From positions 1 through 64,000 of the forward strand of contig JALJEE010002157.1 of NCBI GenBank assembly GCA_023231475.1: a DNA stretch of 64,000 nucleotides. Reading direction: 5' to 3'. The notes below the pieces were generated by a model. It ran no database searches, was not told the DNA's origin, and was given only the letters and a program-made list of their open reading frames with translations. Position 1 is the stretch's first letter; each line of letters begins with the position of its first letter. Source of the stretch: Seison nebaliae. Taxonomy: Eukaryota; Rotifera; Pararotatoria; Seisonacea; Seisonidae. Position numbers and translations under genes: made by a program. Positions 50,901 through 62,106 of this stretch are shown in pieces.

Positions 50901-53900
50901 GACTCGTTTTTAATATTAAATTATTTAAATAATTGAAAATTATTTTTTCATAGAATTCATCGAAGATTTTCCTCTTGGTTTGAATAATATTTGGATAAGA
51001 GTATACGATGAACATAACGCATTCGTAGAAATGGCATTGGAACGGTCAAAGAATAACGGAGAGATGTATGAGATGAATTCCGGTTTAAATTTTTCAAAAA
51101 TTTTTAATTCAAAAAATTTTTTAGGTAATTTTTCGGATTTGTTGGGCCCGTATGAGTTGAAGAAGTATCACGATCATGTTAGTTATTCGAAACATTATTT
51201 GTTTTTATTATTAATTTAATTTTTAGATTGATTATGTTAGAAAGAATATCAATATCATATTATCAAGGAAAGCCAATTGCACGAGAATGGATGAAAAGAC
51301 ATTTATTACACTTTTCCTCGACGAATTTGTTGGAGCGAAAGAAATCAAACAAAAATTTTTGCTCCAATATTTCTCTTTGGAAGAATATGATGGATGTTTT
51401 GTCTTTGACGAACTCGATCAAACTTTGAGAGAAACTAGAAAGACCTCTGAGAAAGTGACTTATGAAACAATCGTTAAATGATTTTCTTTGAGTAAATTCT
51501 AATTCAGTTTCAATTGAATGTAAATTTTTTAAGGATTATCAATATGGTAATTTCTCCATTACAAACGCGATGATTAGTGCGATTTATGAAAGAATGAAAA
51601 AAAGTAATTTGTTGTTCAGTAAAGAACGAGAGGAAATAGTACATAGAACATTCGTTAAGAAATTTTATGTTCATATGCTTACCAGAGTTTATGTACCTGA
51701 TTCATTGTCAAGAATCTCTACAATTTCCAGTTTGTTAACATCGTTGACGAAGGAGGCAAATGAAATAGATCTTTCCATCATCAAATTGATTGGAGATACT
51801 TGTACACATTTATCCAAAGAATTACTTGACAAATACAGCAAACAATATCCGTTAGAAATTTTGAGACCTGTCGCTTTAGTAATAAGTGAAGTGATCGCGA
51901 ACGTATTAAGATCGATAAGTGCACAACAATCTGGAAAATTAAAAATAACTTTTGGTCAGATGCCAATAATTGATGACGTAACGAATAATGAAATGGATAG
52001 CGAAACAAACAAATTTTGTAGTGAAAAATTTAATGGAAATTTTTTTCAAAAATGTCTCCAATTCTATAAGAATCATTTAATTATCAATCAAAGAGAAGAA
52101 CTGATTAATGATTTGAGATCTTACATATCAATTTCATATAAGCGAACTATTAGTAACATTTTGAAAACGTTATCATTCCATTCCGCTATCAATTCACCAG
52201 TTGACATTTTACTTCCCTCCAAATCATTTCGCTCCAGTTTGAAGAGTGTTAGCGGACGAATGATTCGGAAAACGGTGATTTATCAGGGGTCTAGTTCCAT
52301 AGCGTTGACCACGTGGTGCGAAATGAAAGGCTACGAAAAAGATACGATAGAATATGATGATTGTGAGAACGAATCGGCGTCTGAAAAATTAACAATTCGA
52401 TCAGTTGTTACTCAAACGGTTGGTTCGAATAGAACTGATTTAAACACGTCAACTGACGTTTCTCGAAACTCTCAAATGGTACGTATTGATATAGTGAATG
52501 AAGAGAATGAAGAAATACCATTAAAGAATATGAATAAACCGATAAAAATCAAAATCCCACCCCAACCAGATAGTGGTCGCCCAGTGCTATACAAAGCTGA
52601 GCTTCAAGGCAAAAAGTCATTTTTCAGTTATTACAAAATTAATAGAATGCGAATGAATTTACATATTCCACGAGGTAACACTTCTCGAGGATTGATGGTT
52701 TCCGTTTCGACTGCTCAAGATGAAGATAATTACATTTGTAATGAAATTCAATGGGATACGGGTGAAGAGGAATTTCTCAAATTCACTTGTGATATGACCA
52801 ATGTAACGGATATAATTAAATTTATGATGCGATCGACTAATATGGAAACTGCTCCGTCATCTCTATCGAAAAGTTTGGTGGATTCATTGAAATTCGAAGT
52901 TTTCGATTACGATTTGGAATATTTCGTCTTTTTCGATAGTTGTCAATTTGTGGAGGAGAAATCGAATTTATTAAGCAACGAAGGTATCATAATGGGAAAG
53001 TCATCGAAATGGGAATTCACCGAATGTTTAGCTACTCACTTAACTGAATTTGCGGCAGGTTGGGTCACATTACCAGAAGCGATTGACTTTGATTACGTTT
53101 TTTCAAATATGAATTTCAACAAAAATCCCACAATTTATATATTTCTCATTGTTCTAACACTTCTCTATTTCCTGTTATTGATTCCATTTCGTCGATGGGA
53201 TAGATCTGATATCACTAAGCTTGGAATTACGCCAATGATTGATAATAAACCGGAAGATAAATATCTTTATGAAATGACTTTTTTCACTGGTCAACGACAA
53301 AATAGTGGGACGAGATCGAACGTTTATTTCGTTTTGAATGGCGATATTGGAGAGACAACAATCAGAACTGTTCCAAATACGATGGAAATGAATAAGAAGA
53401 ATCGTCGACAATTTAATCGTGGAAGTGTCGACTCATTCCTCTTATCACATCATTCATCAATTGGTGATATTTTATATTTACGTTTATGGCATGATAATAG
53501 TGGAAAAGGAGATCATTCATCCTGGTATCTCAAACACGTCATCATACGAAATTTACAAACTGATGATAAATTTTATTTTATCGCTAATCGATGGTTCGCA
53601 TTAGATAAGGAAGATGGTTGTATCGATCGAACTTTATCCGTTGCGACGGAAATGGAAATGAAAGAATTTTCATTCATTTTTGAAACGAAACGACAAAAGT
53701 CAATGAATGATACTCATCTTTGGTATTCGGTTTTCAAACGACCGCCACAATCTAATTTTACTCGAGTTCAACGTTTTACTTGTTGTTTCGTCCTTCTCTA
53801 TTTGACGATGTTAATGAATATCATTTATTTCGATATAAATAAAAAGAAGAAACAAGATGAAATTTTTCATATCGGACCTTTGTCAATAACCGTCCAACAA

Positions 53901-56751
53901 ATCAGTATTGGTGTAATTTCATCGATTATTATAATTCTGCCATCTCTTTTCATCGTTGAATTATTTCGGAGACTGAAGAGGAAAAATCCAAAGAAATCGG
54001 AAGTTGCTAAAGCGATTGATGCGAATCGTTTGAAGAAATATGAGAAATTTCATTTGAATGAATTCGATTCATTAAAACATGAAATCTTCATTGATGACCA
54101 AACGGACAAGTTTGTAAATTTTTTAATTAAATAGAATATACTTAATTTTAAATAAAATTCTTAATTAAATTTGAAATTAAATATTTTATAATTTCCAGAA
54201 AAGACAAATGTCCCGATGGTTATATAATAAAAACGAAGAAAAAAGGAAAACGAAAATTTTTATTACCATGGTGGTGTATCTTTGTGGCTTATGGTGTCTC
54301 CTTGTTAATGGGTATGACGGCAATTGCATTTATTCTATTTAAAGCGATCTCTTTAACCGATCGAGTCGTCCGCGATTGGCTGCTCAGTTTATTCATTTCC
54401 ACTTTCTCCTCTATAATGGTCATTCAACCATTGAAGGTCTAGATTTCCATTTTCCATATTAATAACATTAAATAATTTAGATAATTTTAATTGCAATCGT
54501 CTTCGCCTTCTTCTGTCAGAATAAGAAAACGGATGAAGATGAGGACGTGGAAGATGATCGAATTGATGGAATGAAATTCTATCAGTTGGCAAATGATGAA
54601 GAATATTTAGTAGATCCAAAAGTTTATTGAGTCATTGATAAAATATTTAATTTGAATTAATTTATTGTTCGATAGAATAATGTGGAGAATTTGGTGCACA
54701 TTCGTATGAGATTGCCCAATTCCATGATCAATTCGGAGGAGATGAGAATCGAACAAATGAAAAGGAAATATGATTCCGAATCTCATCAGATATTTAAAGA
54801 TTTCATTAAATATATCATTTTCCTCCTCTTAATCAGTACCATAGCCTTCTCATACAAATCGATTGACATGTCTCTCATATCCATCACAACCAAAAATTTA
54901 TTGATACCCAATCATCATTTATTTCTCAGAAATGCAGTTCGTTTTCATTTGAATTTCCTTTAAGAAAATTCCTCTCAATCATTTTTAGTTTCCATCAAAC
55001 AATTCGAGACATATCGATTTCTTTCAGTACATTAATGGCAAATTATTACCATATCTTTATCCGTCGTTTAAAGAAAATGATTCAAATGTTCCATCTCCTC
55101 CGTTCGTATTAGAGGACGAACAAAACATTTTATTTGGACTTCCAATAATTCGTCAAATTCGTTCCAAAACCAGTTTATTTGAATTCATTTAAAATTTTTT
55201 CATTTTCATTTTTTAGATATCTGTCCATCAAATATTCCATCGAATAATTGTACACCGTCATTCTCTTTATTTCATGAATCGAAAGATGATTATGGTATTT
55301 TTCAAAAATTTAATGATTCCATATCATTACCCGCAATCGTTAAAGATTGTTATAGTTACATATCTAGTGAGAGATTGAATGGAATTTTCTCTTTCGGGAA
55401 ATTCGCTACTTATGCTGGTGGTGGATATGTTGTGCCACTTCTTTCTGATAAGAAATTTATGGATGGATTGATAAGGAATTTGAATGAATATCATTGGATC
55501 GATGGTGGTACTCGAGCATTGTTTATTCAATGGAATTCATTCAATCCTTCATTAAATTTATTCAATTGGAATCAAATTCTGTTTGAAGTCGATCCAACTG
55601 AATATACATCACTTAAAATAACAGTGGAACCATTACGAATAATTCAACGATTAAATGGAATGAATTTAATAATTTTAATATTTCAAGTTTTATACGTAAT
55701 TTTCTTTCTATATTATTCGATCCAATGGATAAAATTGATGAAAAAGAATTATAAAGAAGTGAAATGTCTCAAGAAATTATTTTTCAATTTTTGGAATATC
55801 GTCGAGATAATTCTCATCATTTGTTCCATTTCAACAATCGTCTTTTATTTTTTCTGTTTATATCAGATTAAGAAATTGTCGAAAAAGATAAATTTGTATG
55901 ATAATATTGACAGTCAAAACTTTCACACTCACCACGATATCACAACGGACAATTTTCTCAATATGCATCAATTGTCCATTTGGCATGGAACTTATGTGGA
56001 GTTTGTTGGAATTATCGTATTCTTTTGTACAATTAAATTGTTGAAACTTTTAAGTTTCACCAGATACATTTCTGTTTTATTGGCAACAATCCATAACAGT
56101 CTCTCTGATTTGTTGTCATTTTCCTCCGTATTCGTCATCATTTTTTTAGCATTTATCAGTAATTTCTATTTGGCATTCACCAGTACCATCTCCAGTTTCC
56201 GAACATTCGGTCAAACTGGATTAACTGCGTGTGAAATGTTATTGGGAAAATTCTCTTTTCAACAAATGCTCTCGACAAATCCCAAATATCTTCTCTTCTT
56301 ATTGGCACTATACAATTTCACGATAATTTGGATTCTTATGACAATGTTTATGTCTATAATGAATCATTATTTTGAAGAATCGTCGAAGAAACAACAGAAT
56401 GAAAAGGATGTAGCAATTTATGAATATTTCCTGAAGAAACTACATTTGGACAAGATAATGCGAAATTCATTTCAAGACAAATTAACTAGAAATAACGAAA
56501 AAATTAGAAAAGAACTCAATTTTTGTGATTCAACAACATTACTCGAAAATCGTTCTGATCATCTTCTGTTCTACATTAATCATGTTACTAATTAGTTAAT
56601 TTGAATTTAAATATTCTCCTTCCATTTTTAGATATATATGGAAAATTATCGGACTTTAGATAATTTGGATGAAAAATTACAATTTGTTCATGAACAACTA
56701 AAGAATAATTTGAAAGAAAAAGATCGGAAGAAAATTCAAAGAAATTATTGA
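44932..56751 (+). CDS. PKD1/lov-1-like: Polycystin-1/LOV-1-like protein (REJ-like, GPS, PLAT, 11 TM)
   Basis: A chain of well over 20 exons with mostly 40-60 bp introns; outer limits are set by the start ATG (MMKKEFLG, a signal peptide through STTNG) and a TGA at 56749-56751. First exons traced: 44932-45270, 45336-45665, from 45708. A large ectodomain with many Cys fills 45-52 kb; its last part (about 51.5-52.2 kb) resembles the REJ/GAIN region. The GPS (53016-53075) reads WEFTECLATHLTEFA. TM1 follows, then the PLAT domain (about 53263-53650) with EMTFFTGQRQNSGTRSNVYF, RGSVDSFLLS and LRLWHDNSG. Multi-span helices lead to LPWWCIFVAYG, the extracellular polycystin domain (NGIFSFGKFATYAGGGYVVPL) and the channel-like last six TMs to about 56370. 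The end (after 56631) is a short coiled coil. The family acts with polycystin-2 in sensory cilia or sperm. Internal exon borders need transcript support. Confidence 0.85.
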
Positions 56752-57908
56752 TCAGTAATTTAAATTCATTTATTTCGTAGCTTATTCGAATTATTTTAAT
56801 AAAATTTCTAAAGGTCAAGACAAGCAAAATATTCGATGTTTTGCAATTTAATAGAAAATTATATAATATCAGATATATTATAAACTGAATGTTTTAATTG
56901 TCTTCAACTTCCTTCGTTTCGCCTTTCACACAAAGTAAACGGGTCATGAGAACATGAGAAAACAATGAGAGACCCTTAAACTGATTGTTTAAAAAAAGAC
57001 CTATAGAAATAAGTAACGAATGAGAATTATTCTTGGCTTCCTCTTCCCTCAATTTATATTTTTGTTACGTTACACTTTTTCTTTGTATTATTACTTACGT
57101 AAATGTTTATTTAATTAGTTGGATTCTATTAGACAAAAATTAATCATACATATATGGCATTTGTGTAAAAGTGTTAACTTCGATTAACGAATAGAGATGT
57201 TATTAATTACATAGTTCTTTTTTTTCGATTTCTGCTTCCAAGTTGGAAGTTCCAACTTTATTCACTTATTCACTTAAATCATGTAATAAATTGTTCTATT
57301 CGAAGTTTCGAAGTTTATTTCGATGAATGAAATATATTTCCATATATCGGTAGTCGGAAATACTTAATTTTTCTCAATCGATTTTCCTTATGTAATATCA
57401 TTTAAATTTGTTTCGTAATTGTTGTTGAAAAATGATTCTGGGAGCGTATGCAAATAAAAATCCAATATAATTTCAAATTTGACAGAAAAATTCCTTCTAC
57501 TTTTTTTTTAAAGTTCTTATAAAAATAAGAATATTTTGAAAATCTTCCACCTTCATTTACCCCAATTTAGTTATAATTCCTTTATAAGTTTATATAATAT
57601 CTTTATAATTTTTATCAATTCATTAATGTACCTTCTGTTACCATATTCACAAGTAGGGTGAGGTCGTAATAAAAATGTAATATCTTTCGAAATTTCCATT
57701 GGAATCATTACATAAATGTAGTAGTCTCATTATATGATAAAATTCTCACAATAAAGTGTAATATCAAATAAAAAGTGTCATTAAATATTTTACAATATTA
57801 TAATATTTCGTTCGACTTTCATGATAATTGAAATTTGTAATGAACAAAAAATTAATTAATAATCAGAAGATTTAATCAGTGAGAGATTAATTTTTTCAAA
57901 CAAAAATA
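56752..57908. other. Intergenic, nothing recognised
   Basis: AT-rich spacer with no open frame supported as an exon. It contains the polycystin 3' UTR and presumably the promoter of the small syntaxin-like gene. Confidence 0.5.
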
Positions 57909-58124
57909 ATGGTGAAGGAACTAGGAAATATATCGAGTATATTGGGAACGGTGTTATCTGCTGGCGATTATGTCGATAAAACGAAAGGAGAATCCAAAGA
58001 AGCAGTCAAATATCAGAAATTTGCTCGACGAAAACAAGTGATTGTGACTATCATCGTCGCTGTTGTTGCAGCAATAATTGTTGGAATTGTTATCGCTGTA
58101 GAAATGGGAAAGAATAAGAAATGA
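57909..58124 (+). CDS. Truncated stand-alone syntaxin-like tail-anchored protein
   Basis: 71 residues in one exon. DYVDKTKGESKEAVKYQKFARRKQ followed by a 23-residue hydrophobic segment matches the C-terminus of syntaxin-1 type proteins (family pattern: DYVExAxxDTKKAVKYQxxARRK plus TM). Aligned without gaps, the upstream part (ISSILGTVL) keeps hydrophobic heptad spacing of the C-terminal half of the SNARE helix. The position of the zero-layer Gln falls on Glu4. Everything N-terminal (Habc domain and first half of the SNARE motif) is absent. Seven codons upstream of the ATG there is an in-frame stop and no acceptor AG in between, so no missing upstream coding exon can splice in. An 11-A run lies 65 bp after the stop (58190-58200). 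It may be a mini-SNARE or a 5'-truncated retrocopy with an intact frame. Confidence 0.65.
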   Translation: MVKELGNISSILGTVLSAGDYVDKTKGESKEAVKYQKFARRKQVIVTIIVAVVAAIIVGIVIAVEMGKNKK

Positions 58125-58557
58125 GAAATGAGAATCGAGTTGAAATTATCATTCGAATGATTCCACATTAATCCATCCGATGATCAATGAAAAAAAAAAA
58201 TATAATAATAACATTTGACAAATTTCTTTTACTGTTAATTCTCTCAACTTTTCTTTTATTTTTATTTCGTTTTCACAATTCTAAATTTTCAATTTATATT
58301 TGTTCAGTCATCATCATTAGAAATATTTTGAGATTATTTACAACTCTTGATACAACGGTGGCTTAACGAAAAGTATCGCCAGAACGTATATTTAAAGAGT
58401 GAATGAGGTTGAGAAGAAAGCTTAGAGAGATCGAAAATTAACTGGTTGGAAGAAAAGAATGGTAAGAGGAAATTATCATGAAAATATCATGGGAATATCA
58501 TTGGAATTAATTGGAAGTAATTTGAAATGAAAAATTATAAGAATACTTGAAAACATC
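58125..58557. other. Intergenic, nothing recognised beyond an A-tract
   Basis: Holds the A-run at 58190-58200 and the presumed promoter of the GT17-like gene. No exon seen. Confidence 0.5.
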
Positions 58558-59766
58558 ATGACAACTAAACGATATCGATCATATAGATCTATATTATTGA
58601 TAATTCTCTTCTTTTATTTCAACATTTATTTGATCTTCTTCTCACGATTATCGAAACGATTTACAAAGAAGAATATAAAGCGATTAATCATCAATCAAAT
58701 TTATCGATCAAATTTGGATGAATTAAAATTCTTCCCTCCCCTCCATGTCAGTTTTGTGGATTGTGAGATTTATGATCCGATGAATTTCATTTATCATAAT
58801 GGAGAGAAGAATTATTATCGATCCTTCGACAAGAAACAGTTGCACATTCGTCACTTTCAGAAAACGAATGACTCTCAATTCAATTCGACTTTGACGTTCG
58901 TTTTCAAACCAGACATCACTTATCTTCCATTTATTATTCATACGATGAATGAATTATATGATATTGTTGACACATTCGTCGTTTTAATTTATCCATCCGA
59001 TGTTCTTCTTCGAAAATATTTCTTAAGTGAAATTAACACTCATCCATTCTTATCAACACATCAAGAAAAAATCATTTTAATTGTCGATGTGAAAGCACAT
59101 GAGACATGGCCGCAACATCTTCTGAGAATGACGAAACAATTGAAAAAAATGTCTCTGTTACCTGTAAATATTTTGAGTAACGAAACTACGATGAACAATC
59201 AGATTTCTTTAAATACAATATATGATTATTATAAAAATCAATTAGATTTGGATAAAGATATCATTATTCACATTTTTCAACCAAACATCATTTTACGACG
59301 TGATATCATTTTACAATTGAAATCTGCAGGAAAATCATTCAGCTCATCAACTCCATACATCTGGTTCTCATTACGTCATTGTACCGGTTCCTTCATCTGG
59401 TATAAAGCAAGTCCTCTTCTCTATCCGATGGGTATGAGTTGGAGGAACTTCCTAAAAGCACCACAATCTGGCCGTTTAATGTATCCGCTTGAATTGAAGA
59501 AATTCACTTCGGTTAATCATTTATTAATTGGAGAACAAATCGAAAATTTCGGTAAACAAATGAATTTGGCCGGCTGGTATTGTCAGGATTGTTTTCCTCG
59601 CTTGGCTTCTAGTCTCCAAACAATCAAATTAAACTTTCGTTTAAGTAAGAAGATCTATGAAGATCCCACGTCTAATCAACTTCCATATGCGATGCGGAAA
59701 ACTAATAGTAATTCTTATCTTTTTACAGACACTTACGACCTTCATCTTCCATCAATCTACATCTAA
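58558..59766 (+). CDS. Glycosyltransferase family 17-like type II membrane protein
   Basis: A single exon of 402 residues. A signal anchor near residues 12-29 (LLIILFFYFNIYLIFF) gives a type II Golgi topology. Similarity to GT17 (MGAT3, bisecting GlcNAc transferase) is seen in VDTFVVLIYP (family: VDxFVVxES), in PYIWFSLRHCTGSFIWYKASPL (family: F-x-RxxxYGFFWK) and most clearly in NLAGWYCQDCFP (family: FAGWHCSWCF). The family's acidic catalytic stretch (VIIDDADEIP type) aligns with IIIHIFQPNIILRRD, which has no DxD. Catalysis as in MGAT3 is therefore doubtful and this may be a pseudoenzyme or a new specificity. Confidence 0.65.
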   Translation: MTTKRYRSYRSILLIILFFYFNIYLIFFSRLSKRFTKKNIKRLIINQIYRSNLDELKFFPPLHVSFVDCEIYDPMNFIYHNGEKNYYRSFDKKQLHIRHFQKTNDSQFNSTLTFVFKPDITYLPFIIHTMNELYDIVDTFVVLIYPSDVLLRKYFLSEINTHPFLSTHQEKIILIVDVKAHETWPQHLLRMTKQLKKMSLLPVNILSNETTMNNQISLNTIYDYYKNQLDLDKDIIIHIFQPNIILRRDIILQLKSAGKSFSSSTPYIWFSLRHCTGSFIWYKASPLLYPMGMSWRNFLKAPQSGRLMYPLELKKFTSVNHLLIGEQIENFGKQMNLAGWYCQDCFPRLASSLQTIKLNFRLSKKIYEDPTSNQLPYAMRKTNSNSYLFTDTYDLHLPSIYI

Positions 59767-60123
59767 TTTTATTTTAATAAATTTTTCCTTCTCATTCTCA
59801 TGTCAAAATATTTTCGTGTTTCTTCTTCAAGTTATTTTTCGGTTAATTTGAAACTGTTAATCAGAAAAATATTTAAATAAAAAATTCGAAATTTTTTAAA
59901 AAATCTTCAAAAAAATTTGATAAGAGAAATAATGGACATAGTAAAATTGAGTCGTAATAATGGACTATAAAGAATATTAATCCAAAATGAGGATTTCTGA
60001 CCTATAGGTTGAATATTTCGATCAGAAACTTTGAGTAAACATGACCATCTTTCATTGAGAATAAACAAAAAAAATTTTTTTTTTAATTTTTCATTTTAAT
60101 GAAATTAGTGATAAAAAAAAAGA
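59767..60123. other. Short intergenic spacer
   Basis: AT-rich sequence between the GT17-like and bMERB-like genes with poly-T and poly-A runs. No feature recognised. Confidence 0.5.
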
Positions 60124-61487
60124 ATGACGAATCTTATCAAGTGGATATCAACACGATTAAGGTTATCTGAAGGGAAATTGACTGAGGAGAATTTCGTGAG
60201 TTTCTTTCGAGACGGAATACACATTGTCGAGTTGTGGAATGAGATTGGAATTGATCCACCATTCGGGTTATTATTTCTCTACTCAAATTACCAGTTATCA
60301 GGAGAAATTATTTCATCTAGGGAAGTACATTACAAGAAGAATTGGATGAATTTCACCGAACATCTCTCTTTCGCCACAAACGTCAAATTCGACGAATCAT
60401 TAAGTAGATTCGATGAGGAATTGGAAAATGATTCAGAAAAGTTAAGAGATTTATTAGAACAAATGATGGAAATGGAACAAAGTGACGAAGAAATGGAAGA
60501 AAGAATTGTTCAATTTGCAAAACTTGAAGAAAAAATGAAAAAAATAGTTGGAAAAGAAATTGACGAAAAATTTGAAGAGGAAAATGAAGAGGAAAATGAA
60601 GAAAAAATGGAAGAAGAAAATATAAATGACGAGCAAGTTGAAGTGAATTCTCAAAAATACAAAATCATTAACGAATTACCAAAAGAAGAACCGATTTCGC
60701 TTATCGATAAAATTAATGAAGTTCCATTTATTATTCATTATCAATTATCACTGTTCAATAGTTGACATTTGATAATGAGAAAAGATTGGAGACGAACGAA
60801 AGTTAATCTTTTAAATTATGTCGAGTTATTTTAATGAATGAAATTTCTTGCAGATTTTCATGCAGAAAATGAATTATTTGAAATGGTTTATGTTAGTCTA
60901 TTTTATTTGTTCCTTCCCAAACATTTCCTTCCCATCATCAGCTGGAGAGGAATGACATAAATAAAGGGAATTATGTCGAGTTGATAAATAAGCTAGAGAA
61001 TTTACAGGAAAATTTAGAAAGGAAAATTGAAAAATTAGAGTCGTCAATCGAACAAAATAGTTAGTGGAATTTCACTTCCTGAATTTCTATTTTCTTCTCT
61101 ATCAAGAGAATGAGATCGATACACAACAAATGGAACAATATGTCACTTATCAATGGCTATTGGAACTGTATCGAGAGAAGATGAAAGATTTTATTTTATA
61201 GTTTTTACTTTTTTCTCCTGAAACAAACTCTCCTAAACTACTCTAGTAGGAAGGATCGTCAATTGGAAGAAGAACAATTAGAGTTAACGGAGAAATTGCA
61301 GAATGATGATAGTGAAGATCTGATGGAAAATTTCCAGGATGTCATCAATAAAAGAAATACGATAATCGATTTAATTGAAATGGAACGAGTGACGAAAAAG
61401 AAAGCACAAAATGAATACGATCAATTATTTGATCGATGTAACATCTTACACGACGATGACGATGATGATGACGATGATGACGATGAC

Positions 61488-61520
<33 letters not shown>

Positions 61521-61790
61521 ACAATCATGACAAGTTATCATCCGAAACAATCACTAACAATTGACGATGAGAACTATGAAGAAGATGTTAGTGACGACGA
61601 TGTAAAAGACGATGAGGAAAAAACATCAAATAAAAGAGAATTCCGACATACCCGTTACACAATTGGTGAAGGACGTCGAACAATGGCATCAATACGTCTT
61701 TCACAAACAGCTACCAATTTAAACAAGAGCGATCGACGCAGTTTCTACGAGAAAGTAAAGGGAACTTTCGATTCACTCCGGTCTGTTTAA
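60124..61790 (+). CDS. bMERB-like coiled-coil protein with poly-Asp tract
   Basis: Five exons keep frame: 60124-60760, 60854-60885, 60942-61059, 61107-61167 and 61247-61790, giving 463 residues. Residues about 1-47 (LIKWISTRLRLSEG, then FFRDGIHIVELWNEI) look like the start of a divergent calponin-homology domain. A Glu-rich coiled coil follows (about 95-185). The last exons give three helices: INKLENLQENLERKIEKLE, LLELRKDRQLEEEQLELTEKL and EDLMENFQDVINKRNTIIDL. Their order and the VINKRN motif resemble the Rab-binding bMERB domain of MICAL, MICAL-like and EHBP1 (known: VNxRNxLV). A run of about 23 Asp (61452-61520) follows, then a basic tail. If correct it would be a Rab8/10-family effector on endosomal membranes. 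CH plus bMERB matches MICAL-like/EHBP1 layout, but the CH call is weak. Confidence 0.5.
61452..61520 (+). repeat. GAC/GAT trinucleotide run coding poly-Asp
   Basis: About 23 consecutive GAC or GAT codons, in phase with the bMERB-like frame. Mixed codons suggest an older tract at its left end and purer GAT units at its right end. Confidence 0.85.
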
Positions 61791-62106
61791 GGAAAAAGAG
61801 ACAAGTCTTTCCCACTTACTGGCAATCGAATGGTGACAAAGAAAAAGAGTCATGTACCAGAGACAGCCGAAATTGAGTGGCAACAATAAAAAATTTTAAT
61901 TTTCTTTCACTTTAACTTTCATGAAACATTAATAAAATTTGGTGATTCTCTTTTTTAGAATTTTCTTTTCCTCCTAAAAACAACAAATTAGGAAAACCGT
62001 TTTTCCTTTTAACCTCCCACTAATTCCCAGAAGAAAGTCTCCCTTTTCGTTCACCAATTTCCACAAATATTAAATGAATATAATTATTTTTTGAAAAATT
62101 TTAGTT
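61791..62106. other. Short intergenic spacer
   Basis: Contains the 3' UTR of the bMERB-like gene and the promoter region of the JmjC gene. No feature recognised. Confidence 0.5.
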
